Notes under the pieces: generated by a model
Databases searched by the model: none
The model's input: only the letters and a program-made list of their open reading frames with translations
Told to the model about the DNA's origin: nothing
DNA from: Onthophagus taurus
Taxonomy: Eukaryota > Arthropoda > Insecta > Coleoptera > Scarabaeidae
Length of the DNA: 64,000 bases
Assembly (NCBI RefSeq): GCF_036711975.1
Contig: NC_091972.1
Coordinates: 29,579,001-29,643,000, forward strand
Direction of reading: 5' to 3'
Shown: in pieces, positions 47,101 through 53,519 of the stretch
Layout of the letters: each line of letters opens with the position of its first letter
Position numbering within the stretch: the first letter of the stretch is position 1
Position numbers and translations under genes: made by a program

Positions 47101-47160
47101 ATGCGTTCAGCAGCGGCTCTTTTTGGTGCAATGACAACGGATTGGTTTTCAAACAAATAA
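22950..47160 (+). CDS. COG1: Conserved oligomeric Golgi complex subunit 1 (whole gene)
   Basis: COG1 is a lobe-A subunit of the eight-protein COG tether, which captures vesicles in retrograde traffic within the Golgi; loss disturbs glycosylation. Eight exons join in frame: 22950-23167, 23222-23383, 23437-23912, 23993-24134, 31869-32041, 37095-38323, 46242-46442, 47050-47160. The total is 2712 bp, 903 aa plus stop, comparable with animal COG1 (human 980). Landmarks: an N-terminal Vps51-like helix (LFEEHHVKDI ... MVSDKYKDILTASDAI), IKGLHIIREEAL, EIQEETEEKTFKSHIKVP, QALQFLFDVKFL, NVDPFDLDVFYGYL, and the C-terminal ALFGAMTTDWFSNK. All junctions are GT-AG with compatible phases. Introns 4, 5 and 6 are 5-8 kb and filled with transposons and satellites; the other introns are 53-607 bp. 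Confidence 0.95.
23222..23383 (+). CDS. COG1: COG1 exon 2
   Basis: 54-bp intron before it. Continues S-DKYKDILTASDAIASMKDM and the heptad-like helix ILEGINNIQDMCEKF. Acceptor AATTTTTAG, donor ATT/GTAAGT, phase 2. It matches the Vps51-domain coiled helix of COG subunits. Confidence 0.9.
23437..23912 (+). CDS. COG1: COG1 exon 3
   Basis: Reads FDKTEERTIVMQIRLTLALN, EHIWLGLDENNFSKAAQYYL, and LARHVH-type sequence (LAQHVHTGLRLL). It ends with LMLLENQSSSELVNTFIEIR, KAALKKVT and TSTVLLIHDCFV. This tracks the human IWSSMEA.....ATQLYLL...H and IMLLEESSP..AL.DFL.ARKA segments. Donor TAT/GTAAGT, phase 1. Confidence 0.93.
23993..24134 (+). CDS. COG1: COG1 exon 4
   Basis: Short exon recovered from frame and splice signals: acceptor TTTTTTTAG, donor TTCAG/GTAAGT. 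Reads SYKDSKIGLIWTQLEEIV, then LPHSPLIIYIPDIIKEF, equivalent to the human L..PASIVEF.P region. Phase 2 at its 3' end. The following intron is 7734 bp and full of repeats. Confidence 0.88.
24135..24735. other. Start of COG1 intron 4, no gene
   Basis: AT-rich intron sequence. GTACCGGTTTTGGCTAATAG followed by GCCATCATCAG near 24391-24421 resembles a dispersed insect repeat motif. It could not be assigned to a family. Confidence 0.35.
24736..25995 (+). repeat. 363-bp-period satellite block in COG1 intron 4
   Basis: TTCAAGAA.T.AATT landmarks at 24738, 25101 and 25464 give an exact 363-bp period. A last unit has lost its GGATTTTATACG segment. At 25810-25900 the array is broken by GGACGTAAAAGATTTTTACG and CGTTTTGACGATAACTCGAG, then partly resumes. 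The same breaking sequence starts the block at 28990. Same repeat family as 1-445, in the same orientation. Confidence 0.9.
26006..26119. repeat. 114-bp near-perfect hairpin in COG1 intron 4
   Basis: Arms run from GATAC (26006) through AGCGAAAT, then CTTTTGCATTCGAGAACGA and TTTTTTTTGC. The complement runs from GCAAAAAAAATCG to GTGTATC (26119), with only small bulges. The loop is about 10 bases around GAGCTATAGCGA. The word TAGCGAAATG also occurs inverted at 29440-29452 next to a hAT fragment, so this may be an end or foldback of the satellite-bearing element. The short open frame across it looks incidental. Confidence 0.8.
26202..27193. other. COG1 intron 4, nothing recognised
   Basis: About 1 kb of AT-rich sequence without a convincing gene, terminal repeat or tandem structure. 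Confidence 0.4.
27194..27874. mobile_element. Foldback MITE, 681 bp, TA-flanked
   Basis: Ends CAGGTGTTTCGGTGACTCGG and the complement of CAGGGTGTTTCGGTGACTCG, with TA on both sides (27192-27193, 27875-27876). Inverted arms extend about 200 bp, sharing ATATACTAGAGTGAAAATGA and TTTACAGTAAAGCGCTGAAA words. The centre (27400-27670) is unpaired AT-rich sequence. Non-coding; lies in COG1 intron 4. Confidence 0.88.
27877..28989. other. COG1 intron 4, unclassified repeats
   Basis: No gene. 28380-28413 ends in CCACCCTGCATATG, similar to the CACCCTGTA ends of neighbouring MITEs, so 28130-28413 may be a decayed MITE. A GGTTCGAATCG tRNA B-box-like word at 28007 has no tRNA fold around it. Confidence 0.3.
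28990..29335 (+). repeat. Satellite fragment with hairpin leader
   Basis: Starts with GGACGTAAAAGACTTGTACG and CTATCGTTTTGACGG, as at 25813, then TTTTAATAGCAGTTTTCGAA. It then enters the 363-bp satellite (TTGGTTCATTGGAAGGAGG onward) for about 230 bp. Confidence 0.8.
29340..29790 (-). pseudogene. hAT transposase N-terminal fragment (BED finger)
   Basis: The minus strand reads NKSSSFVVHGLKQHMLRYHN, DEYMTVLKRQSKIEENKSKK and, after frameshifts, VDMLPFSLGEDEAFKRLN and FREPSAIHKH. This is the end of a BED zinc finger, a lysine-rich linker and the conserved PFS.VED.GF..L transition of DUF659-type hAT transposases. It stops beside the satellite at 29335. With the C-terminal scraps near the other satellite blocks, it suggests that the satellite lies inside relatives of one hAT element. 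Confidence 0.7.
30190..31340 (+). pseudogene. Jockey-like LINE ORF2, decayed
   Basis: Frames on the + strand give KLPDGIKSYRPISLLPIMSK, VFEKLLLQRL, then TFADDAAILYTA (motif C, FADD). After that come KLNELKRSHVNLSSCKMNE, PVHINGIVVPYAIAAKYLGL and HVKKKLRERLQNATTVFA. The order matches a jockey reverse transcriptase and connection region. The palm between motifs 2 and C is deleted and stops are numerous. Dead copy in COG1 intron 4, sense to COG1. Confidence 0.8.
31341..31868. other. End of COG1 intron 4, no gene
   Basis: AT-rich sequence leading to the ATTTTTTAG acceptor of exon 5. Nothing else recognised. Confidence 0.4.
31869..32041 (+). CDS. COG1: COG1 exon 5
   Basis: 173-bp exon found by frame: R-PKCSYTISDQWQNDLEKSI, KDWIKSTGETINAGLKDALE, LVTTIKGLHIIREEALKI. 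This corresponds to the conserved YL...L..W......I..G....L..VKS.KGLA.IRDA segment of COG1. Enters in phase 2 and leaves with one base before GTAAGA. It is isolated between two introns larger than 5 kb. Confidence 0.92.
32147..32599. mobile_element. MITE, 453 bp, TA-flanked
   Basis: Ends CAGGGTGAGTTATTCT and the complement of CAGGGTGAGTTATTAT, with TA at 32145-32146 and 32600-32601. A central VCG-poor stretch repeats a TTAAATGGAACACC/TGTGTTCCATTTA inverted pair near 32250-32300. Non-coding; COG1 intron 5. Confidence 0.85.
32760..32908 (+). pseudogene. LINE RT fragment, left half (split by insertion)
   Basis: Reads IPIFKSGSCNYASNYTPISL and LPLL, reverse transcriptase motifs 1-2 of a CR1/jockey-like element. 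It stops exactly at the left end of the element at 32909. The frame continues as SKIFEKLVYKQL on the far side at 36351, so one LINE was cut by a later DNA transposon. Confidence 0.85.
33061..33753. mobile_element. Foldback MITE, 693 bp, TA-flanked
   Basis: Left CAGAATGTCCCG and right complement CAGGTGTCAGGAAAG, with TA on both sides. Strong inverted arms behind the ends share AAGACCACAAGTACCTTGAC, TTAACTCAACTTATCTATAT and AGCCGCTAGAGGGC, about 120 bp each. The middle is unpaired. Nested in the 32909-36349 element. Confidence 0.85.
33852..35319. mobile_element. Possible TA-flanked MITE-like insertion, 1468 bp
   Basis: Left CAGGTTGTCTCAGCG and right complement CAGGATGTCCCGTTAAG, each with TA outside. 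The right junction falls inside the pogo-type reading frame (after IPAN), so something with a CAGG end inserted there. Only about 12 terminal bases match, so the two ends may belong to different insertions. Inside, no gene is recognised. Confidence 0.5.
35264..36090 (-). pseudogene. Pogo-like (DDE_1) transposase C-terminal part
   Basis: The minus strand gives PAILILDNHISHYSLQAITF (catalytic LDNH), CRKHFITLLSLPPHSSHNLQ and PLDKGFFAPLKPHFHQN, the hallmark DDE_1 block (LDNHSSH ... PPHTSHKLQPLD...F.P.K). After a frameshift comes a long acidic and polar tail, FDSEDALPLSHFLLK, with QTQIQKQQIS-type low-complexity sequence. The N-terminal half is missing. The last about 20 codons read into the CAGG end of the inserted unit. 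Confidence 0.85.
36350..36880 (+). pseudogene. LINE RT fragment, right half
   Basis: Continues the LINE at 32760-32908 with SKIFEKLVYKQL, then IYTDFRKAFDRVDHGLLLAK (motif A, F.KAFDRVDH), NGSLLRWIVSYVCGKTQIV, a deletion, and YADDKLFLHTSSLNDCSKLL (motif C, YADD). CR1/jockey-like. Several frameshifts; dead. Confidence 0.88.
37095..38323 (+). CDS. COG1: COG1 exon 6, largest exon
   Basis: 1229 bp. Begins S-IRDDWESICSEINLPTNFN and VWYYFFQDLITKRGLNLIGL, as in human W..LC..LL..P..FW.D....LF..R. Continues RFIEALIVLCPNFKRC, EEWEKITEYLTNTNVTFW, EIQEETEEKTFKSHIKVP, then LPHTLPKQ-type sequence (RILPHTLPKQVHLNFLERN), QALQFLFDVKFLT and NVDPFDLDVFYGYLQNNVKR. These are the C-terminal alpha-helical bundles. 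The donor CACAG/GTAAAA is phase 0. No stop across 409 codons. Confidence 0.96.
38324..38599. other. Start of COG1 intron 6, no gene
   Basis: AT-rich intron sequence before the MITE at 38600; nothing recognised. Confidence 0.4.
38600..38833. mobile_element. MITE, copy 2 (GCCAAATCTGACGCCA family)
   Basis: Second copy of the element at 12699-12944. Clean inverted ends: AGAATAACCAGAAGTGACA (38604-38622) and the complement of AGAATAAGCAGAAATGACA (38811-38829), extended by CCAT/CCAC. The word CCATA lies on both sides (38595-38599, 38834-38838), a possible 5-bp target duplication. About 234 bp, non-coding. The transposon superfamily is not clear. Confidence 0.8.
39217..39505. mobile_element. Inverted-repeat element, about 289 bp
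   Basis: The left arm TCTATAGAACATAAGGTTAC with upstream ATACATTTAAATCAAGG pairs with the right arm GGTAACCTTATGTTCTATAA and CCTTGCATTTAAATATAT. About 38 bp match with few mismatches. Internal sequence contains two AGTGACGT.A words. It looks like a small MITE; termini and target duplication are uncertain. Confidence 0.7.
39660..39920. repeat. Palindrome and TTAA-flanked sequence before satellite
   Basis: TTAA then CCCTTTGTGTCCCG at 39660, followed by a perfect 18-bp palindrome CGGTACTTTAAAGTACCG (39679-39696). The TTAA-CCC start recalls piggyBac-type ends, as at 6403. No right end was found. Confidence 0.4.
39920..41965 (+). repeat. 190-bp satellite, about 11 monomers, trimeric order
   Basis: The landmark TGAGCTTTAA occurs at 40111, 40302, 40492, 40683, 40871, 41061, 41252, 41440, 41630 and 41820 (188-191 bp apart), with a degenerate first unit near 39930. 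Constants: CAATTATTATACATCATTTT, AAATTAGCATCTTTTTTGAC, ACCCAACAATTATTATAC. Marker variants ATATAGAATAAGTCTC and CCATGTTTTTTTTTAATATT recur every 568-569 bp (40683, 41252, 41820), a three-monomer higher-order repeat. Lies in COG1 intron 6. Confidence 0.96.
42006..42044. repeat. GC-rich 13-bp hairpin
   Basis: Perfect arms GTTGTTGGTAGGC and GCCTACCAACAAC around AGGGGCCGCCTCC, right after the satellite. It is strikingly GC-rich for this window. It may be the start of the LINE-related segment that follows. Confidence 0.7.
42050..42420 (-). pseudogene. LINE ORF2 C-terminal scrap
   Basis: Minus-strand reading gives RFDVYLRRFRLRETNGMCV and, in another frame, NEDILQHILQQCPDGRR. It resembles the tail of I/R1/jockey-type ORF2 (YL.RFGL..SP.C.C...E...H.L..CP). 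Short and frameshifted; the family is uncertain. Confidence 0.45.
42421..42974. other. COG1 intron 6, nothing recognised
   Basis: About 550 bp of AT-rich sequence. A 107-codon open stretch at 42733-43056 has no recognisable protein character. Confidence 0.4.
43708..44916 (-). pseudogene. CR1-like LINE reverse transcriptase, internally deleted open frame
   Basis: A single open frame of 402 codons from 44916. About 50 unrelated residues are followed by KITERVIELQLMDYFTEYNL, LPPTQSGFGKHYGCNTALSN (motif 2a) and IVDDVIRSTDQGKL. It then jumps straight to LGPLLYSLYTSHFN (motif B-C link) and HHFYADDTQLYISF (motif C). A second gap follows, then KTELILFGPRKV, VKSLGVLLDQNLNFNKHI, RVLLCEALVLAHFNYCD and QNSCLRLIFGL. 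Motif A is deleted, so it cannot be active. Both deletions kept the frame. Confidence 0.85.
44990..45230 (+). pseudogene. Tigger/pogo transposase remnant
   Basis: The + strand reads MEKLMMEWLRQVWSRRPG from 45051. After a large deletion and frameshift it reads IITSFKKFCITTALDRSEDD and VIWTEND. These match the pre-catalytic (WM....M..W...V...RPG) and C-terminal (SF.KCGI.NALDG.EDD..W) parts of Tigger-type transposases. The whole catalytic block is gone. Confidence 0.8.
45805..46241. other. End of COG1 intron 6, no gene
   Basis: AT-rich sequence ending in the ATGTTTTTAG acceptor of exon 7. Confidence 0.4.
46242..46442 (+). CDS. COG1: COG1 exon 7
   Basis: 67 codons in phase 0 at both ends: VILGCLLPNNNQLSNLG, then a charged MMEKNKEHEKDPS linker, then ILPISIPSSNSWFPLLPVTA. 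This parallels the human C-terminal segment (SVLFGLV ... ILPLASSQIRFGLLPLS.T). Acceptor TTTTTAG, donor AAAAG/GTATAG. Confidence 0.9.
46443..47049. other. COG1 intron 7, with a local duplication
   Basis: 607-bp intron. The segment AATCACAAATCTTAAA, ATGTATG.AAAGGTTTTTGG and GTTAACTAAAATCTAATCA occurs twice in tandem, about 80 bp apart (46543 and 46620). No gene. Confidence 0.6.
47050..47160 (+). CDS. COG1: COG1 exon 8 (C-terminus and stop)
   Basis: Reads ISPKVKSTKKSLDTANTMRS and AAALFGAMTTDWFSNK, then TAA 47158-47160. The acceptor GCATTTTAG keeps phase 0. The small hydrophobic ALFG..... W motif at the very end is the typical close of COG1 (SLFKLGWLSS in human). A longer open frame in another register overlaps it but has no such support. 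Confidence 0.92.
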   Translation: MSPKVKSTKKSLDTANTMRSAAALFGAMTTDWFSNK

Positions 47161-47228
47161 CTAAAAAACATAGTTATTTATTTAATTACAAAGTGTAATT
47201 TTTTTGTGATGTATCTATAAAGTATTTT

Positions 47229-47234
47229 ATTAAA
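47229..47234 (+). terminator. Possible COG1 polyadenylation signal
   Basis: ATTAAA, the common variant signal, about 70 bases after the COG1 stop. No AATAAA was seen closer. Confidence 0.4.
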
Positions 47235-47528
47235 TTTATAAATGAGAAAATCAAATTCTTCTTGATCCTTTTTTATACAGATGGTGCAATCAAATCTATC
47301 ATCTACTTAATTAAAGATTGACCAGCACAATCCTTATATTTTGAAGTATTAATAGTGTTATTTTTTGTAAATATGCAAAATTAAAACCATTGAAGCTTTT
47401 CTGTATTGCAATGTCAGTGTCTTTATATACCATTTCAGTGATAACGTAAAAATCATTATATATTTTTATTAATAGGAGGCGAAGGTATGGAAAGGGGGGA
47501 GGAGGGTAGTGGATCTGGAGGTATATAA

Positions 47529-50346
47529 CGTCTGTGAAGTTCTAATACCTTGTAACCCTAAAAACATTTTTTTTCAGTAGACATAAAAGACGTTTTATAT
47601 TAAACTTGGAAAGTATTTGTTTGTTTGTTTTGAAACTGTCAGTTACACAAGGGCTTAGATACAAACATATGATTTTTAATTTTTTAGTAAATATTGTGTA
47701 TTAAAATTTGCAGTGGCTTACGAGTGATTAGCTTTAGATTTTTGTCAAATTTGTGGGTTAGGATATATTATATTATTCATCATCAAAATCCAATTTGTAA
47801 TAAATGTTTCCATTCGGCAAATATTGGAGAGCTCTAATATCGGTGACCACAGGATCATTTGTGACCTTAAAGGGAAAATGACAGGTAGTTATAAAGAATG
47901 TTTCATAGTATTACTAATTTTTACCTTTCCAGGTCTAATAGATGCATATCTTTGATATTTCTTGATTGAGTAATCTTTAAAATTAAAATATTGCACTTCA
48001 TATGGAAAGGGCTTCATTCTTGCTTCCTTTGTTATTCGTAAATAATCACTAGGTAAATGAATGTCTCGTCCTTTTAATTTCCTTTCGATGCAGCTGTGAA
48101 CTGAGTCGCATTCCAGTTGTGTGTGTCCAACTTCGAGAAATTTTTGAATAATTTCTATGTTATTATTTACAGAATAGTTTAATAATACATTTGCTATAAT
48201 ATTATTTCTATTTTGGTAAGTACATCCATCACTGTAAATTATAATTGGTCCAGATTCATTCTGACAGTCTGTTGTTAGGTATTCCATAATGCAAGAAGCA
48301 AAAGTCGATGCAGTCATATCTGCTTCAGTTTCACTAAACCAAAAACACTTCGCCTCATGCGTTACTACATTATAAACTGTAAAATTGTGGCAACACAGTT
48401 TTAACTTAAAAAATATTGTGCTGGCTTGGACATACGGACACACTTTTACAGTTTGTAAATCCATTGTTAAAACCCGACCTTTTTTGTTCATTTTTGCTTC
48501 TTCCTTATCTCTCTTTTTTTCTTCACGAGCCCTTTCTTTTTTACGTCTGTGCGTATTCCATTCTTTGTCTGATAATTGACCAACTTCATGTTTTGTGCAC
48601 AAATCACATTTATCCTTTTTAATGGGGTGAATTGACAAGTTCATAGAATAAAACATTTTGCTAAAAATTGTTCTCGACAGGGTTACTTTGTTTTCTTCTT
48701 TGCACTTAATTCCGTATAACTTAAATAATTGATTTAGGCTCCGGATTACCGTTTCTAAATACAATTTACTTGAATTTGAACGTCCATAATGTGAAGGCAA
48801 CTTTGGTAAACAATCAAAAAATTCTTTTAGTAACCTCTTATCTTTCACCTTGTCCTGTCGAGTGGTTCGTTTGTTTGATTTGTAACATCCCTTTTGGACC
48901 CAATCATGAACGGAATATTCACCTATAGCAAGCGTTTGAAGAAACATTTATTTACAAACTTGCACTTTGTTCATATTTATTGTGAGAAAATATTTTAAGG
49001 AATATTTTCGCCTACTTTCAAAGCTTTTAGTAACGTTCTTTTTGTGACAGTTTTTTCTATGTGATTGATTACAAACACTTTTCGTTGATCCCAATTCATT
49101 TCACTCCAGAACTTAGTAAATATGGCATTGCGCTGAACGTCATTAATTTCTGAACAATTCCTGGATTTTACTCTAAGGCACTCTTTTGATTTGCAAGAAG
49201 AACCCATTTTTCTTGCTTCTTTTGGGACATTCTGTTTTACTTTACCTTCTTTAGTTCTGCTGTACCCCATGTACGCTTTTCCTTCCATTCGGCTCCTTTT
49301 TGCAGAATTTTTTGCCCATTTATCAGGTTGAGCAGTAATACTTCTTTTCCTTCCTTCCGTTATATTGCCATGATTGATATCATTTTCTGTTAATGTCTCA
49401 TCCTGTTTTGTTTTTTCATCTTTTTCAGCATTATTTCCTTGCTCTTCGTCGCTATCTGATGTACCATTTTCCTTTTTAGGTTCGTAGTCATCGTCATTAA
49501 AATCATTGTTAACACATTCTTCGTCTTTTCGTGCATCTAGCTCCAACATTTGAACATCTCTTAAATCCTCAATTATAATATTTTCAACAGGTTGCAGATG
49601 GCTTATATCCTTCAGCTCCTCTAGCTTCAAATTCGTAATTACATTCAAATTAATTAAAACGCAAACAATGTTAGCATAGTAATGCAAAATAAATAAGTGC
49701 AAATATTTTTTGTTAAATATAATAGACTTCGTTATTATACATAATAATTTAATATACTTACCGTAACTATTTCCATCACTCAGTAAATTTATAGATATCA
49801 AGTACTAGTTTAAACACACTTTTGACACAGAAATCCACACCAATATCAATTATTTTAATAAAACAATAACATTAGTTATAGCGGACACAGCCTACTACAA
49901 CATTACTTTATTTTAACAATGCCTACTTTTTAATTATTTTTAAATCAAATTACCAACATTGTTTCTGTAAACAATATTTATTTATTTGTTATTGATTCAA
50001 TTAAAAAAAAAACATAAAAAACAATGTACTTTTAAAAAAATACTATTTACAGTATTACAAATCGATTATTTTTTAAATAAATACCTTGTATACCACAGTT
50101 TGACTTATACCAAATGTTGCTTAAGAGGTATTCAAATTTTTGTTGTGGTGTACGAGGTATTATTGTTTTCTTGTTGAGGTGCATTTGGGATACGTGATGA
50201 AAGAAATCCCTTTTATCTAAGTAAATGCGTATTTGTGGATTACTAGGTGTTACTAGTACTATGTATAATTCTGTAGATTTCATAAAAATATAATAACACA
50301 ATTTTGGATTTTTTGTGGGTTACAAGGCATTAGAATTTCACAGACG
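47529..50346 (-). mobile_element. 2.8-kb DNA transposon, 30-bp inverted repeats, unusual transposase
   Basis: Left end CGTCTGTGAAGTTCTAATAC plus CTTGTAACCC (47529-47558). The right end is its complement with two mismatches (50317-50346). It encloses a two-part minus-strand transposase-like gene (49801-47889). The flanks are TA-rich (GTATATAA and ATATTATA) and a clean target duplication cannot be chosen. Resemblance to Sola-type transposases is an inference from motif spacing only. Confidence 0.75.
47889..49801 (-). pseudogene. Transposase-like protein with D, SDG and GHT..D motifs, broken
   Basis: The N-terminal part (49801-48995) has an acidic region, then RKRSITAQPDKWAKN, YMGYSRTKEGKV, a Cys-rich SSCKSKECLRVKSRNC and FTKFWSEMNWDQRKVFV. 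The frame breaks near 48995. It resumes YFLTINMNKVQVCK, hits an in-frame TAA at 48948-48950, and continues MFLQTLAIGEYSVHDWVQ. The core follows: C..C zinc-like DKCDLCTKHEV, VLTMDLQTVKVCPYVQ, VTHEAKCFWFSETEAD, IIIYSDGCTYQNRNN and EVGHTQLECDSVHSCIE. I recall this as a widespread insect unknown family. The D / SDG..QN.N / GH....D layout suggests a DDE-type nuclease. An early donor-like G/GTAAGT near 49762 suggests an intron. Confidence 0.7.
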
Positions 50347-50388
50347 ATATTATATTGTATTATATTAGAAAAGGGAAAATTGTAAATA

Positions 50389-52518
50389 CAGGGTCCGGCA
50401 GTGAAAAGGAAAGATTTGAGGTAGGGTTTAAAGCGCGGCGAGAAGTGATGGGGAAGAAAGTAGCCGACTTGCCAAGACCTGCATGATTTGCCATTTAGTT
50501 TACAATGGAGCGTTGGACAGGTGAGCATTGTGGTTACGCAATTAAAGCCTATTTTCAAAATGGTGAGATTTCGTCAAATGGAATCATCGGTCCACATTTT
50601 TTTGAGAATGATGCTGAAAATGCCGTTACCGTTAATTCTGTACGACACGTTGCAATGATTCAGAATTTTCTCACACCACAACTTGCTTTCCATTGAATTA
50701 ACATACACTTTTTCAACAAGACGGGGCAACAAGTCACACGGCAAGAATTTCAATGAATGCTGTAAATGCTTTGAAACGTGGATATCAGTTGGCCCCCTCG
50801 GTCTCCCGACCTAACCGCGTGCGACTTCTTTTTTACATAGTTATGCAAAACTTTCAGGCACGACTCCAAGAATGTATTGTAATAATAACCGTTTACCAGT
50901 AGTTTAGTCTTGTTTGATTATCGTATTGATCGTAGAACAGTTTTTTTTAAACAATTATAAAATAATGTTAGATACTATATGCTAGTGAATTTCGGTACAT
51001 TTTATTGTTCTTTAATGTTCTAATCCTAAACTATCACTTGTAAAGTCGATGCGAAGTAATTTTAAAGATTCGATACCAGATAACCTCAATTTAAATTTTT
51101 CAAAATTATTTATTTAAATCTTTATCTACCCGGATCAAACCTATTTAGAACGATAAACTTAACTTGGTTAACAAAGAAAATAATTAATATTTGTATGGAA
51201 TAATGAAATTTGGATGAAAATTTACAAAATTAATTTGAACATATTGGAAAATTTATCGTTGAGATCAGAAGAAAATGAATGGATATTTGAAAATTGATTT
51301 AAAAGAGCATCAAAATTACGAAATATCACGCATAATTATAAATAATTTTAAAAATGTAAATAATAATTTGACAAATTGAATTAGAGACATTTCAAATGTC
51401 AAAGTTGGCTACATTGAAAAAACTAAGACACAAATTCCAAATCCACAAATTTAACCAATCAGGAGAGGTTATTTGGAAATTTAACATCCGAAAAACGGAA
51501 TTTATTAACAAAAAGAGTGTGCTTCCTGTTGTCTAAAGAAACACACACATTTTTTTTTGCTCTGCTGAAAATTAATTAAATCAACGAGTTAAAAAAATTA
51601 TATCCGTTCCTGTTCAACTTTGAAAAAACAATTCATCCTGTTCCTATTAAAGAAAAATATCCGTTCCTGTTCAATAATTTCGAAAAAACGATTAAATTCG
51701 CTCCTGATCAAGTAAAGCAATTGGTTCCGTTTCTGGTAGAAACCATCATCACTAGTGAAGAGAAAAATTGGTTCTCAATCCTGAATCCAACCATCACTGT
51801 CACGAAGAAAATATTATTCTGAGTTTGACCTCCAAAGTTCCCATAGAAACAAATTGGCTAAGTTATTTTTTTTTATAATTTATTGTTTTTGTTGATACAT
51901 TTTTTAAAGAAAAAAACTCTTCTTACCTTCAATAAGAGAAGTTCTTGATAAGTTCAATATAAATTTTGAGATTACGATTACAATTTCCTAATTAATTTAA
52001 TATTTGACAAGTTGTTTAAGACCATAACATATCCGAGTTGATAAATATTACTTCGAATCAACTAATTTAGAATATTTGTTTATATAATCAGTATATTTTG
52101 TTAATTTTGTCGACAACATCTCAATTTGATTGCACTTAAGTTGTGCACATGTTTGTCTTGACAGTATTACCAGAACCTGCATTTAACCCTGAGATAATTC
52201 GACAATTCTGTTTAAATATTTAAATTTTTTTCAATTTAATAAAAAAACAAATTATTATAAAATTTAGTAATGTTGTTTTCATTAAAATAATTCTTTTCAA
52301 AAGAAGAGGGACTATTTGCGGTCCATTTGGAAAAACATTACAGTATAAATTGTAACGGAAGACATTTGCCGGTTGTAGTATTCAAAAAATATTTTTTTTT
52401 GCCATTGTAAACCAAATGGCTACTCTCTTATTTTCCATTAATGTATTAAAAATTATTAAAAAAAATAATTAACAATAAAATTATTTACGAAATTTTTCCG
52501 TTTCACTGCCGGAACCTG
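50389..52518 (+). mobile_element. Decayed mariner-like element, TA-flanked
   Basis: Left CAGGGTCCGGCAGTGAAAAG and right complement CAGGTTCCGGCAGTGAAACG, with TA on both sides. The inverted repeat is about 29 bp. Transposase scraps are confined to 50505-50860; the remaining 1.6 kb (50900-52490) is AT-rich with no recognised gene. It contains repeated CCGTTCCTGTTCAA and CCTG.T words near 51605-51740. Confidence 0.8.
50505..50860 (+). pseudogene. Mariner-like transposase remnant
   Basis: Starts MERWTGEHCGYAIKAYFQNG, a typical N-terminus. A deletion joins it to NGIIGPHFFENDAENAVTVN and NFLTPQLAFH. Frameshifted pieces then recall FQQDGAT.H.AR (here QQVTRQEF in another register) and the APSVSRPNRVR region, where SPDLTPLD should be. 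The DNA-binding domain and the first catalytic Asp are deleted. Confidence 0.75.
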
Positions 52519-53519
52519 TATAAAAAACAATAAAACGCTTATTATAATGCAAACTTGGTCCGTTGCTAGGATAGGTAGAACACTGAAAAATAAGTGGGGC
52601 TTGCTTAGTAAAAAATTTTCGTAATGACATCGCAACTGAAACCCCAAATGATTTATAATATGAATCAGAAGGGATGCAGATGAACCCTCTATCACCAGCA
52701 ATAAGTGATTACTCAAAAAGAGTACTCTTCATTGCTCTCAGCTCCTAGTGAACAATACTGATAATTTTGATGTTCATCCGTAGAGCATGTGTTAATAAGT
52801 GGCCGTTACCGCTTTATTCATAGTCTTTGTACTGGCTATATTTCTGCGAATAGCCAGGTCATAATATGTAGTCAGTTTTCTTATTAGAGCATCAGTTAAT
52901 TTTTTTTTCCTTCCAAACTTGTGTTTTTCTTATGTTTCAGAGCCCATTCTCTTTTCAATATGTCCAATACACTCATTTTTGGTTCCTTGTACCTTTTTTT
53001 CAAGAATTAACGAAGAATGTACTTCAAGAAAAGCAGATATTACTTTGAAAATACTTGGAATTTCGCTTTAATATTTTAGTACCACATTCTTAAGATGTTT
53101 AAGAACTTTCTTATAAAAAAAAAGTTTTTTGAAGGTTGTAAATGTATTCTTCTCCCATTAAGAAGGGTTGAAACAGCGACAGAGCGCTTAACTAATTGTA
53201 AAAATTTCGCGTCCTTACGGACAGAGCACAAATTCGAGAGAAAATGAGAGCGCTCCTCCACTCTCCAATTGCTCGGCCATACTCGGCAAAGTGATCGTGT
53301 GGGGGCTTACTCTGCCTTCTCTGTTCCCATGTAGTAATACAACATATTCCGATAGTACATGCATCCAGAGTTTCGATTCAGTTGTGTATGTGAAGTATAT
53401 GTTGTGTATGTTGTCAATGATATATTATCAAAGATGAACTATTAGAGCGCAATTGTAACATTTGTAAAGTAACCCAAATGTTAAAATACAAAACAAAACA
53501 ACTTCTTCCTTTATAAATC
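52519..53519. other. Intergenic, nothing recognised
   Basis: About 1 kb. 53130-53330 is richer in GC and has GAGAGCGCTCCTCCACTC-type sequence that could be a 5' region of the LINE that follows. No gene is supported. Confidence 0.35.

Noticed and set aside
47016..47198. 60-codon open frame overlapping COG1 exon 8
   Set aside because: The other register gives the conserved COG1 C-terminus with correct splice phase; this one has no support.
48385..48622. Small hydrophobic + strand frames
   Set aside because: Reverse-strand shadow of the Lys/Glu-rich part of the gene at 47889-48947.
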